This document shows positions 25,290 to 35,348 of a DNA stretch of 64,000 bases, one piece after another (the stretch's first letter is position 1; every line of letters starts with the position of its first letter). The stretch is from DATAEG01 sp963703085. Its GTDB lineage: Bacteria > Actinomycetota > Actinomycetes > Mycobacteriales > Jatrophihabitantaceae. The notes beneath the pieces were generated by a model that made no database searches, had not been told where the DNA came from, and was given only the letters and a program-made list of their open reading frames with translations. Where the stretch lies: NCBI GenBank assembly GCA_963703085.1, contig OY969789.1, positions 3,782,001 to 3,846,000 of the forward strand. The letters are read 5' to 3'. The position numbers and the translations under genes are program-made.

Positions 25290-26062
25290 TGGACCGCCAG
25301 CCATGGGCCGGCCGGGTGATCGACGCCCACGGCCACGTGGGCACCTGGACCAGTTTCGCCATCGCCGATCCGTCCACCGCGAGCCTCGTGGCGATGATGG
25401 ATCGCTGCGGCGTCGCCGTCATGTGCGTCTCGCACTTGCTCGGTGTCGGTCCCGATGCACGCGGCGGTAACGCGCTGCTGCTCGAGGCGCTGGATCGGCA
25501 TCCCGGTCGGCTACTCGGGTACGCGGTCTTCGACCCGCACGATCCGCAAGGACCCGACCGGCTCGCCGACCTGCTGTCCACACCCGGCATTATCGGCGTC
25601 AAGCTGCATCCGGACATGCACGAGTACCCGCTCGACGGAACGGCCTACGAGCCCGCCTTCGCGCTGGCCGCCACGCACGGCCGGCTCGTGCTCGCCCACA
25701 GCCAGCATGCCTCGCCCTGGGACGACCCGGTCCGCTTCGGGCCGGTGGCCGCCCGTCACCCCGAGGTTGCGCTGCTGATGGGGCACGCCGGCCTGTTACC
25801 GCTCGCGTTCCCGGTGGCGGCTGACGTCGCCGAGCAACACCCCAACGTGGTGCTCGAGACATGCGGGTCCCGGATGACTGCCCGGCACCTGGTCCGGCTG
25901 GTCGAGCGGCTCGGCGCGCACCGGTTGGCCTTCGGCTCTGATGCGCTCTTCCTGGACCTCCGGGTCGGCCTCGGCCGGGTAGCGCTGGCGCCGCTCAGCC
26001 CGGCGGACAAGGAACAGCTCCTGGTCGGCACGATGACGCAACTCCTGGAGGGCATCAGATGA
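25289..26062 (+). CDS. Amidohydrolase-2 family metal-dependent hydrolase
   Basis: A 257-residue TIM-barrel hydrolase with an intact metal site: IDAHGHVG (HxH), GVKLHPDMHEY, VLAHSQH, LLMGHAG and FGSDALF (catalytic Asp). It belongs to the broad group including ACMSD and 4-oxalomesaconate hydratase-like enzymes, which act as decarboxylases, hydratases or lactonases. The start overlaps the previous stop by one base (TGATG), and its stop overlaps the DegT gene by four bases. Exact reaction unknown; the paired degenerate paralogue upstream is notable. Confidence 0.85.
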   Translation: MDRQPWAGRVIDAHGHVGTWTSFAIADPSTASLVAMMDRCGVAVMCVSHLLGVGPDARGGNALLLEALDRHPGRLLGYAVFDPHDPQGPDRLADLLSTPGIIGVKLHPDMHEYPLDGTAYEPAFALAATHGRLVLAHSQHASPWDDPVRFGPVAARHPEVALLMGHAGLLPLAFPVAADVAEQHPNVVLETCGSRMTARHLVRLVERLGAHRLAFGSDALFLDLRVGLGRVALAPLSPADKEQLLVGTMTQLLEGIR

Positions 26063-27228
26063 CGCTCGCGCTCGACGGCGGCACCCCGGTTCGCACTGCC
26101 GATTGGCCGGCCTGGCCGCCACCGGCCAGTGCGCGGCAACGCGAACTCCTGATGCAGGTCGCGGACAGCGGACAGTGGGGCGCCACACCCGGCGGTCTCG
26201 TCGACATGTTCGCCGAGCGCTTCGCCACCCGGGTCGGCGCCGGTCACGGCGTCTGTGTAACCAATGCGACGATCGGGCTGTTCGCAGCTCTGCGCGCGCT
26301 CGGCGTCGGTGACGGCGATGAGGTGATCGTACCCGCGTACACGTTCATCGCGTCCGCGACCGCAATCGTGCTCGCCGGTGGCCGGCCGGTCATCGCCGAC
26401 GTCACCCCACAGACGCTGCACCTCGACCCCGCTGCGGTCGAGTCGCTGATCGGGCCGCGGACGAAAGCCGTCATGCCGGTCCACCTGGCCGGCGCTCCGG
26501 CCGACATGGATGCCCTCGCGGCCGTCGTGGCACCGCACGGCATCCCGCTGCTCGAGGACGCCGCCCAGGCTCATGGCGCGAGCTGGCGGGACCGCCCGGT
26601 CGGCGCGCTCGGTGACGCGGCGTGCTTCAGCTTCCAGTCCAGCAAGGCGATGACGGCCGGCGAGGGCGGCATCGTCGTCACCAACGATCGGGACCTGTAC
26701 GAGCGGACGTGGTCGATCGCCAATCTCGGACGCCGCAGGGACGGCGGCTGGTACCACCACTTCGGGCTGGGCTGGAACCTGCGGCTCACCGAGTTCCAGG
26801 CCGCCATGCTGCTGCCCCAACTCGACACCCTGGACGAACAGATCTCCACCCGCGAGGGCGCCGCCGCGTACCTCGCGGGGGAGCTACCCGACGGGCTGGA
26901 GCTGGTGCCCGCGCCGGCGGGGACGACTCGGCACACCTGGCACCTGGCCATGCTCCGCTACGACTCGGCGACCTTCGGCGGACGCGCCAAGCCGGAGTTC
27001 ATCGCGGCGATGACCGCCGAGGGAATTCCGCTGAACGTCGGATACGGGTCACCGTCTCGCGAGCAAGCGCTGCAGCCCTACGTGTCGGCGTCGGTCTGCC
27101 CGGTGGCTGAAGCCGCCGCCACATCAATGGTGTGGATCCGGCAGACCCTCCTCGAGGCCGGGAAGGATGCGCTGACCGACATCGTCACCGCAGCCGCGAA
27201 GGTGCAACGCGCGTTTGCGACAGGCTGA
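26059..27228 (+). CDS. DegT/DnrJ/EryC1/StrS-family PLP aminotransferase
   Basis: A 389-residue fold-type I PLP protein. It has VIVPAYTFIASATAIV after the cofactor-binding segment, LLEDAAQAHGA with D167, and SFQSSKAMTAGEGG with K196 as internal-aldimine lysine. Family members transaminate keto sugars or cyclitols (for example scyllo-inosose). Here it ends an operon of an oxidoreductase and two amidohydrolases, which suggests interconversion of an amino sugar or aminocyclitol with its keto form; that is inference. It is convergent with the permease gene. Confidence 0.9.
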   Translation: MTLALDGGTPVRTADWPAWPPPASARQRELLMQVADSGQWGATPGGLVDMFAERFATRVGAGHGVCVTNATIGLFAALRALGVGDGDEVIVPAYTFIASATAIVLAGGRPVIADVTPQTLHLDPAAVESLIGPRTKAVMPVHLAGAPADMDALAAVVAPHGIPLLEDAAQAHGASWRDRPVGALGDAACFSFQSSKAMTAGEGGIVVTNDRDLYERTWSIANLGRRRDGGWYHHFGLGWNLRLTEFQAAMLLPQLDTLDEQISTREGAAAYLAGELPDGLELVPAPAGTTRHTWHLAMLRYDSATFGGRAKPEFIAAMTAEGIPLNVGYGSPSREQALQPYVSASVCPVAEAAATSMVWIRQTLLEAGKDALTDIVTAAAKVQRAFATG

Positions 27229-27247
27229 TGCCATGCGGGCGCGCCTG

Positions 27248-28128
27248 CTACTTGCCGATACCCAGGGTCAGTCCTTCGACGAGCCGCCGGCCGAGCTAGA
27301 TGTACACCACGAGGATCGGTATGACGATGATGCACAGACCGGCGAACAGCCCGCCCCAATCCGCGCCGCTGTAGGTCTGCTGCTGCACGAAGGAGATCAG
27401 CGCCACCGGCAGGGTGTACTTGTCCGTGGACTGCAGGAGCGCGAGCGCCAACAGGGTCTTGTTCCAGTTCGCGATGATGTTCAGCACGAAGGCGGTGATC
27501 AACCCGCCCCGTGCGACCGGCAGCATGATCCGCCAGAACGTGGACACCGCGGATGAGCCGTCGAGAGCGGCCGCTTCCTCCAACTCGACCGGCAGGGAAC
27601 GGAAGAACGCGGTGAGCAGGAAGACAGTGAACGGCATGGCCACACCGATGTAGACGAGGTTGAGCCCGACCAGGCTGTTCGTCAGGTAGACGTGGCTCAG
27701 CATCACGAAGAGCGGAATGAGGATCACCTGGACGCACGCCGAGGCCGAGTACGAAGAACACGGTCAACCCGCGCGTCCATCGGCTCTCTTGCCGGCTGAG
27801 TATAGGTGGCCGGTGCGGCGACCGCGACGGTGAGCGTCGAGGCAACCAGGGTGACGGTGACGGTGTTGAGCGCGGCTTCGGCGAGCCCACCGACCGTCCA
27901 GGCCCGGTGGAAGTTGTCGAAGTGGAGGGACTTCGGCAGCCCCCACGGATGATCGAGAAGCCGCGGGTGTCGCGGAATGCACTGCATCACCATCCAGGCC
28001 AGTGCGGCCAGATTCACCGCGACGAACAACCAGACGCCGCCAGCCAGGATCCATCCGAGCGGTGCGCGTCGTCGTCGAAACAGGCGCCGGTCCGGAGCGC
28101 GCGTGGCTTCGCTTTGCAAGGTCGTCAA
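27248..28128 (-). pseudogene. MalG-type carbohydrate ABC permease with two frame breaks and an in-frame stop
   Basis: The ancestral gene encodes a second sugar-importer permease. It begins at TTG 28128 (TTLQSEATRAPDRRLF) and reads well to AAPATYT. It then shifts frame near 27799-27804 (SRQESRWTRGLTVFFVLGLG), and again near 27729-27737 to enter VILIPLFVMLSHVYLTNSL. The EAA loop LEEAAALDGSS is intact. The frame stops at TAG 27296-27298 after IPILVVY-I, although in-frame codons continue as LGRRLVEGLTLGIGK to a second stop at 27248, the expected family C-terminus. Three lesions in one gene make true inactivation more likely than elsewhere in the window, but indel-prone sequence cannot be excluded. 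Confidence 0.75.
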
Positions 28129-28137
28129 CGGGAGTCC

Positions 28138-29121
28138 TCAGAAGTGAACGGCTTCGCGCTTCATCACCCGGCGCAGCAGGACGACGAGCACGCTGACCAG
28201 GAGCAGAGACACGATGGCCGACGCGGTGGCATCGCCGTACGCCGGAATGGATTCACCGGAGAAGGCGGTGACGTAGCTGTAGACCGCCGACGTCCAGGTC
28301 TGCGTCGGCGGCGTGCCGGAACCGTTGGAGCCGCCGAAGATCCAGATGATCTCGAAGATCTTCACCGACGTGACGGTCAACAGCAGGGCGCACACCGCGA
28401 ACACGTCCCAGGTCAAGGGCAGCACCACGTAGCGCAGCCGCTGCCACCCATTGGCGCCGGCCAACTCGCAGTCCTCGAAGTAGTAGGCCGGGATGCGGTC
28501 GACACCCGCCATCAGGATCGTCGTGAAGTACCCGAGGGTCATCCACGTCATCGTCACCATGATCAGCGGGAAGGTGTTCTCGCGGGACAACCAGTTCGGG
28601 GTGTTGCTGATCCCGATCGCGTGCAGCAGGGAGTCGGCCAAGCCGCCCGGGTTGAAGATGAAGCCGGCCAGCACTCCGTAGACGATCGGGTTAATCAGGT
28701 AGGGGAACAGCAGCACGGCGCGGGCCGCGCGCTTACCGGCCATGTCGCGCAGCACCACGGTGAGTGTGAAACTGATGATGAAGATGGCCGCCCCGACGAC
28801 CAACAACAACTTGAGAGTGTTGGTCAGGGACGTGATGAACAAGTCGTCGTGCAACAGCCGCCGGTAGTTGCGCAGCCCGCGCCACTGCATCGGGCCGGAG
28901 CCCGGCCATTCGTGCAGGCTGATCCACACCGCGGCGCCGATGGGCACCACGAACAGCACCAAGTACAACAACAATGCAGGGCCGACGAATGGAACCAGCA
29001 GGCGCCGCCGTTCGCGGGCGAATGACCCGCCCGGCCGAGGACGGCGGCGCCTGCGGTCAACGTGCGCCGCCGTCTCAGCCTGGACCGGACGTGCTGGGAC
29101 CCGCGGGGGTGCCAACGCCAT
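28138..29121 (-). CDS. MalF-type carbohydrate ABC transporter permease
   Basis: A 327-residue integral membrane permease of the CUT1 sugar-importer family, with six predicted helices. The cytoplasmic EAA loop is EDCELAGANGWQRLRYVVL, which contacts the ATPase. A basic N-terminal tail (DRRRRRPRPGG) precedes helix 1. The start overlaps the binding-protein stop by one base. No ATPase gene is in the cluster, so a shared MsiK-like ATPase elsewhere is probably used, as is common for actinobacterial CUT1 systems. Confidence 0.88.
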   Translation of the reverse strand: MALAPPRVPARPVQAETAAHVDRRRRRPRPGGSFARERRRLLVPFVGPALLLYLVLFVVPIGAAVWISLHEWPGSGPMQWRGLRNYRRLLHDDLFITSLTNTLKLLLVVGAAIFIISFTLTVVLRDMAGKRAARAVLLFPYLINPIVYGVLAGFIFNPGGLADSLLHAIGISNTPNWLSRENTFPLIMVTMTWMTLGYFTTILMAGVDRIPAYYFEDCELAGANGWQRLRYVVLPLTWDVFAVCALLLTVTSVKIFEIIWIFGGSNGSGTPPTQTWTSAVYSYVTAFSGESIPAYGDATASAIVSLLLVSVLVVLLRRVMKREAVHF

Positions 29122-30433
29122 CAGCTATGTTGCTTCCAGTACTTGACCGTGTCGGCCTTCATGGTGTGCACGAACTCCTCAGCGGTGATCTTGCCGAGCA
29201 CGAGCTCGTCGTCGACGGGCCAGAACACCTTCTCGTTGTAACCGGGGAAGGCCACGCCGTCGTTCTGCTGGTAGGTCTCCGGAGCGGTGGCCAGAGCCTT
29301 CTGCACGCCAGCCAGCTCGGGTGACACGGTGACATCGCTGCGGACCGGCAGCTGCTTGGCCTGCGTCCCCATGGCCTGCTGATACCGCTTGCTCATCACG
29401 AAGGCAGCAAACTTCTGTGCGGCCGTGCTGTTCTTGGCCTTCTTCGGCACCGCGAATCCGATGAAGTCGGCTCGCGCGCTCGTCTTCCCGGCCGCGGTCT
29501 CCGGGAACGGGAAGCTGTCGTACTGGAAACCCGGCGCCGCGTACGCCGCGGTCTCCGTCGGCGTCCATGACCCCATGTACAGCAGGCTTGCCTTGTGACT
29601 GGCCCAGGCCTGCTGTTGGGCCGGCCACTTGCTGGCACCGTAGCCGTTGATGAAGTAGTGGCCCTTGGCGAGCTGTTCGACCTTCTTCGCCACGTGAGTA
29701 CGGCCGGATCATCCCAGCCGCTGCCGCTCTTGTCGGCGGCGATCTTCATGAGTGAACCCGGTCCGAGCGTGCGCATCATCAACGTGTCGAACCAGTACGC
29801 GTTGTAGCCCGTGATGTCACCGTCGACAGCGATCGGCCCATTCCCGTCCTGAGCCTTCAGCTTGTCCAGCACGCCCATGAAGTCGTTCCACGTCTTGGGC
29901 GGATTGCTGGCTAGCTCCGGGTGCCGACTCTTGTCGAACCAGACGGCGTCCGAGGTCACCAGGTACGGGACCATCCGCTTTTGCCCGCCGTCGAGCGTGA
30001 TGTCGATGTTCTTGGTGTACCCCGCCGGCACCAGGCTGGCGACGGCGGTTGAGCCGTCCACCTTGTCGGCGTAAGCCTCGGCCAGGCCGCCGACCTGCTT
30101 GGTCGCGACCAGGACCGAATACAGCTTGAGGTAGCCCTGGTCGATGAGGTCGGGCACGTTGCGGGTGTTCAGCGCCGGAACAAGCTTGTCGACGTTCGTG
30201 CGGCCCTGCCACTGGACGTTGACCTTGATACCGGTCTCCTTCCGGAAGTCGGCCACCGCCTGGGCCAGCACCTTCTGGGCGGGCTCGCCGACCTTCCACA
30301 TCGACCAATAGGTGAACGACTTGTTGCCGCCGCTGCTGGAGCTCGATCCGCACGCGGTGACACCACTGAGTGCCACCGCGAGCGAAGCGACCAGTGCGGT
30401 CCTCCACAATTTGCTAACGCGCATACGAACCAC
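29121..30433 (-). pseudogene. Carbohydrate ABC transporter solute-binding lipoprotein, split by a frame break
   Basis: The intact product would be about 437 residues. The N-terminus is a lipoprotein signal (RTALVASLAVALSGVTAC) followed by a CUT1 sugar-binding fold (KSFTYWSMWKVGEPAQKV). In the first frame it reads to GSGWDDPAVL; the remainder (VAKKVEQLAKGHYFINGYG through VKYWKQHS) is in another frame, with the switch at about 29692-29696. One missing base restores the frame. The start is GTG 30433 or ATG 30424. The gene follows the secreted DUF4091 protein in the same operon and would supply the importer with its ligand. Confidence 0.82.
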
Positions 30434-30487
30434 CGTGATTTACCTCTCGAGTAGGGCGACGCATCGGGCTGGTGATTGCAGTGGCGG

Positions 30488-33000
30488 TCATCGGTCCTCC
30501 AGCCGAGTGATCACCGTCGCGACCTGATCGCGCCAGTTCCGGTACGTGGTCGGGTTTTCGGTGAACGTGCGCGAGTCGGCGACGACGTCCCGCGCGGTCA
30601 ACAGCTGCTGGCCTCGGTTGCGGATCGCCGCCGGTGCGTGCGGGTGTTCGGACAGTTCCTGCCGCAACGTCCAGAGCAGGTTGTAGTCCTCCATGCCGTC
30701 GCGGAAGTTCTCGATGCGGATCGAGGCCATCGGGCCGTTGGGTCCGGGATAGAACAGTGATCCGTCACCCGCAGTCGTGCCGAACGTGACCGGGTTGTAG
30801 CGGGAGAGGATGCCGTCGTTGAGCAGTGGCTGCTGAGCGTGGTCGGCCGGCATCCATCGGTTTGTCGCGTAGTACAGGACGCCTTCGACCCCGGCCTGGT
30901 ACGACATCGGACCCATCAGCATGCGGGCATCGATCGGCGGGTAGCCGTTGAACCAGTTCGGCCATGGGGACCCGGTGGCGATGTCGGGGTACCACCAGGC
31001 CTGGTCACCACGAGCCCGGGTGCGCTCGGCGACGTCCTGGTTGTACAGGTCTTGCTGGGGCGCCCAGATGTCGACCAGGCCGGCCAGCCCGGTGTCGACG
31101 CCCATCGAGTTGTCGCGCAGCGTCGTCATGATCCGCAGATTCGGGAACCGGGCCTTGACCGCCGCGAACGTCTGCTTGGCCGCTTGGAGCATCGGTCCGC
31201 TGGCCTCGTCAAAGCCGTAGACGTAGGCGTACTGCGCTACGCCGGCCTGCTGGTAGGCGGCCATCGCGGTGTCCAACTGGGCCAGCCACTTGTCGATCTG
31301 CGCCTGCCACGTGTCCGGCTTGCTCGGATTCAGCAAGCCCGCGTAGAGGTAAAGCGCGTTGAAGCTGGTCAGCCCGTAGTGCTCCTTGACGTAGAGCACA
31401 TCCTGTACCGGCGTGGCACGGATGGTGAATCCGCCGGGGATGGCCGGGTTGCCGTCCACGGTGTAGATCTGATCGGGCTTGATCTTGTAGTCGTTCAGGA
31501 ATGACCAGTACTGGTGCTTGAGCTGCTCCTTCTGCGCGGGTTCAGTGATGCCGTAGGTCGCCGCGGTGATGTCCGGCGTGTACTGGAAGGCCGTAGTCAG
31601 CTTCGGTTGGGCGGGGATGGCGAACGACCAGACCTTGGCGGTCACATCCATCGTGCGCGCGTGCTTGCCGCTGGCGGAGAACGTCAGCCGGATCGAGTAC
31701 CTACCGGTCGGCGCATGGTCACCCGCCCTGACCCGGATCCAGTACGACTGGACGTCGGTGGCCGGAACATCGACGCTGGTCAGATCGGCCCGAATCGGGT
31801 CAGGGGTCCAGCCGGTGTAAGCGGCACGGCGGTAGGCGCTGGTCGGCGTCGTGTAGAGCGAGCCCACCGGATCGACCGTGACGTGCAGGTCGGCGTCAGC
31901 GATGTGCCGGCCGTGCGGCCCGCGCACCGACGTGACATGGGCGCTGACCGCCTGCAGGTTCTCGGCGTACGGCAACACGACGGCCTGGGTGCTCTCGGAC
32001 TCACCCTTGGCCAGCCGGAGCGTGGGGGACGGACCGGTCGCGACGAACGGCACGTCCTTCGGGAAGACCAGCGACATCGAGTCGGCCGACTCCAGGCCGA
32101 AATCCGAGCGCCGCGCCTCCGCTCGCGCCTGGATCGTGTTGGCCAGCCGCGGCACCGCCGACTGCGCCGTCGCGACCGCGGTGTTGAACGAGGCATAGGC
32201 GTCGTAGGTCATCGCACCCGCCTCGAAGGCCTTCAGCAGTTCGTCGACCCGGCCCTGCTCCTCGTGCACCAGGCTGTCGAGGCGCCGGTCGGCGGCGTCG
32301 CCGCGTCGGTCGACCTGACGGTGCAGCTCGTCCAGCCGGGCCGACAGGCCGATCAGCAGCGGACCGAAGCGGCACAGGTGCAGCAGCGCCGATGCGGCGC
32401 GGTCCCCGAATGCGCTCTGGTCGTACGGGAACGTGTCGACGAGCCGGAACGCGTCGTAGTAGCCGGTGATCGTCTTCACCGCGCGCGGAATGGAGATGCT
32501 CACGTAGGAGATCGAGCGCACGTCTATTCCGGCCGCGGTCAGCACCGACAACTGCGCGTTGAACGGTGTCCAACCGCGGGCGTGGATCGGGTAGTCCGCG
32601 CCCCATCCCGTGCCGTTCGTGTCGCGGATGGTGACTCGGCCGACCGTGTCGTGATCCAGGTCGGTGAAGAAGTCGAACCCGACCGCAGCGTGCCCCGACC
32701 AGTCGGTGCTCGGCAGGCTCGCTGTACCGGCGTGCAGCGTGATCCCGGACGACGAGGTGGCGCCGGGCGCGTTCGCCGGACCGACGGTGAACCGCACGCT
32801 GGACTGGCCGTGCGTCGCATATCCGCACGGCTGACTGCGTCGACCTGGGGGAGCGACGCCGTGGTGCCGGCCAGGTCGGCGTCCGCCTCGAAGTCCTGAA
32901 AGATCGTCGGTTCACTCGCTTCTGCGATCTGCGGGAGCGACATGCCGCTCAGCACCAGCAGGCTCACGACGAACAGGCCCGTCAATCGACGTCGACGCAT
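30488..33000 (-). CDS. Secreted DUF4091 (GH123-like) protein with a frame break after the signal region
   Basis: About 837 residues once the frame is corrected. ATG 33000 follows AAGGAGG by five bases and encodes a Sec signal (RRLTGLFVVSLLVLSG to IAEAS). The frame then shifts at about 32818-32824, and the rest is open to 30488. A coiled, helical stretch (residues roughly 200-280) precedes a beta domain and the DUF4091 barrel. YVYGFDEASG contains the Asp-Glu pair found at the active site of GH123 N-acetylgalactosaminidases. It is therefore likely an extracellular glycosidase acting on an amino sugar-containing glycan (inference). It is first gene of the reverse importer operon. Confidence 0.78.
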
Positions 33001-33017
33001 CAGCACCTCCTTGAGTT

Positions 33018-33070
33018 TCGGTCCGGACCGATATCTGGGGCACCGTACGCCCGCCCCCTGCCGTGGTCAA
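33018..33070 (-). promoter_or_regulatory. Promoter and operator of the DUF4091/importer operon
   Basis: On the reverse strand TTGACC (33070-33065), 17 bp, and TACGGT (33047-33042) form a promoter. The perfect 14-bp palindrome TCGGTCCGGACCGA (33018-33031) lies just downstream, at the expected transcription start, where a bound repressor would block initiation. It matches the operator core seen in front of the LLM and enolase operons. Confidence 0.65.
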
Positions 33071-33086
33071 TGGCGCACCCGGGCGG

Positions 33087-33128
33087 TTGACAATCCCGAA
33101 GAGCACAATTACGGTCTGGACCGGAAAT
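33087..33128 (+). promoter_or_regulatory. Promoter and operator of the enolase/DHDPS/regulator operon
   Basis: TTGACA (33087-33092), 17 bp, TACGGT (33110-33115). The -10 overlaps an ATTACGGT...GGACCGGAAAT element (33108-33128) with core CGGTC-TG-GACCG. Only about 17 bp separates this promoter from the -35 of the divergent DUF4091 promoter, so both can be controlled together. Confidence 0.65.
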
Positions 33129-33165
33129 CGACAGCGCGCGGTGCCGCGGGTGAGGGGTTTCAGGT

Positions 33166-34307
33166 ATGTCCGCCGACGTCGATGAAGCGCCACCACGGGC
33201 TCGGCTTGGCGACGTCCGGATCCGATCGGTGCGCGTCCACCCGGTGAGCGCCCGGTACCGCCGCCCATTCGTGATCAGCAGCGGCGCCAGCTCGGACTTG
33301 ACCAGCCTGGTCGTGGAACTGCGCACCGATGTACCGGACCTGGTCGGGTACGGCGAGGCAGCACCGATGACGGCTTACACCGGTGAGACGGAAGCCGGCG
33401 TGCGCAGTGCGATCGAGGAGAACCTTGCGCCCGCACTGGTCGGCCGCAACGTCACTGGGGCCGCCGAGTTGCACCGCTGGATGGACGAGCGGTTGCGCGG
33501 GCAGCGATTGGCCAAGGCGGCGCTCGACATCGCCGTCCACGACCTCATCGCCAAGTACTGCGGGGTGCCGGTGCACGTGCTGCTCGGCGGCGCCGTGCGC
33601 GAAACCATCGACCTGGCGTGGGTCGTGGGTCTGGCGGCCCTGGACGACATGGTGGCCGAGGCGGTCGAGTACGCGGCGCGTGGATTCACGCACGTCAAGG
33701 TCAAGGGCGGCGTCGACCCGACGGCTGACGTCGAGCTGGTTCGCGAGCTGCGCGGCGCGCTGCCGACGGCCGTCGAGCTGTCGTTGGACGCCAACGGCGG
33801 CTACCACATCGGGTCGGCTGCGGCGACTGTCGGCAAGCTGGCCGCCGCCGGCCTGGACATCATCGAGCAACCGGTGCCGTACTGGGACTTGTCCGGCATG
33901 GCCGAGATCCGTCGCCGCGGCGAGATCCGGGTGATGGCCGACGAATCGATCCAGTCGGTGGTGGACGCGCTGGCCGTGGTGCGCAACCGAGCGGCCGACA
34001 TCGTCAACATCAAGGTGCTCAAGGTCGGCGGCTTGCTGCCAGCGGTCAAGATCGCCGCGATCGCCGAGGCAGCGGGCATCGATGTCAAGATCGGGAGCAT
34101 GCCGGAACTGGGCATCGCGACCCTCGCCGCGGTGCATCTCGCGGCGAGCGCGCCGGGCGCCGTGGTGGCCTGTGATCTTGTTGGTCCGATGATGGTCGAG
34201 GACGAGCCGCTCGTCCGAGCCTGGCCGATTGCAAGGGAGCGATCGCGGTGCCCCACGAGCCAGGTCTCGGGGCCATCGCGACGCTTCCCGAGCCCGAACC
34301 GAGGTGA
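33166..34307 (+). CDS. Enolase-superfamily (mandelate racemase/muconate lactonising) enzyme, frame break near 3' end
   Basis: About 380 residues. The MLE-type active site is complete: KxK with K178/K180 (HVKVKGG), metal ligands D208 (DANGG), E234 (IIEQP) and D259 (MADES), and K283 in NIKVLKVGG as second base. This supports abstraction of a proton alpha to a carboxylate, giving epimerisation or dehydration. Near 34231-34236 the frame breaks. The alternative frame gives the natural-looking ending AVPHEPGLGAIATLPEPEPR and stops at 34307, directly before the GTG of the next gene, which strongly supports a one-base loss. It probably prepares the substrate of the adjacent lyase. Confidence 0.85.
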
Positions 34308-35297
34308 GTGGAGGCGAACGCGGGTACGGGCGCGGCGGAGGAGCTGACCGCCAAGCTGCGCGGGACCGTCGTGCCGGCCGTGCTCACCCCGATGACGGCC
34401 GAGGGTGCCGTCGACGAGGCGGCGCTGGGACGCTACGCCGAAGCCATCGCGAGTGGCCCGATCGGCGGCGTCGCCGTGTGGGCGCATACCGGTCGCGCGC
34501 TCTACCTGGCCGACGCCGACCGGGCCCAGGTCCTGCGCGCGTGGCGCGCCGCGACGACGCTGCCGGTGGTGGCCGGCGCCGGAGTACCGATCCGTGCCGC
34601 AACGGACGCGGTACCCCGGGCCGTCTCAGCCACCGTCGCCATGGCCCGTGCGGCCGCCGACCTCGGTGCCGACGCGATCATGGTGTACCCGCCGGCGGCG
34701 TTCGCCGACCGCGAGGACCGAGTCAGCCTGCTGCTCGACCTTCACGACGCAGTTGCCGATGCCACGGGCCTGCCACTGCTCGGCTTCCACTTGCACGAGG
34801 CGGCGGGTGGTTACCAGTACGACCGCGCCTTCCTCAGCGCCTTGCTCGCGCGGCCCTTCGTCGCCGGCGTCAAGACCGCGACGCTCGATCGAGCTATCGA
34901 CTGTCAGGAAACACTCGACTCCTGTGTGGCCGCGGGCAAACTTGCGGTGACCGGCGAGGATCGAATGTTCGGCCCGTCCTTGATGTGGGGTGCGGACACG
35001 GCCCTTGTCGGCATCGCGGCCGCAGCGCTCGACGTCACCTGCGACGTCATCGACACGTGGCGGGCGGGTGACGCGGGCGGCTTCCTCGCCGCCTCGAGGC
35101 GGCTCGACCAATTCGCAGCAGCGACGTTCCGTGCGCCGATCGAGGGTTATGTTCAGCGGATGATGTGGGTTGCGGCGGCGGAGGGCCTCATCCCGGAGCA
35201 CGCCGCCCACGATCCGTTCGGGCCGGCGGGCATCGCCGACGAGCGTGAGCGGGTCGTCGTCGCCTTCGAACAGGCCCGCGCTCGGTGGCTCGGGTGA
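34308..35297 (+). CDS. DHDPS/N-acetylneuraminate lyase family protein
   Basis: A 329-residue class I aldolase-fold protein. The Schiff-base lysine is K189 in FVAGVKTATL and the N-terminal GTVVPAVLTPM segment is typical. The usual catalytic Tyr of the YNxP motif is not evident (LPLLGFHLHEAAGG at that place), so the chemistry may differ from canonical DHDPS; it may act as a 2-keto-3-deoxy acid aldolase or dehydratase. The GTG start abuts the corrected stop of the enolase gene, consistent with a shared pathway of dehydration followed by cleavage. Confidence 0.85.
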   Translation: MEANAGTGAAEELTAKLRGTVVPAVLTPMTAEGAVDEAALGRYAEAIASGPIGGVAVWAHTGRALYLADADRAQVLRAWRAATTLPVVAGAGVPIRAATDAVPRAVSATVAMARAAADLGADAIMVYPPAAFADREDRVSLLLDLHDAVADATGLPLLGFHLHEAAGGYQYDRAFLSALLARPFVAGVKTATLDRAIDCQETLDSCVAAGKLAVTGEDRMFGPSLMWGADTALVGIAAAALDVTCDVIDTWRAGDAGGFLAASRRLDQFAAATFRAPIEGYVQRMMWVAAAEGLIPEHAAHDPFGPAGIADERERVVVAFEQARARWLG

Positions 35298-35348
35298 TGC
35301 CCGGGTCGCCAGGTGAGCGACACTAGGGCGGACGGGGAGGTGGGGCAG

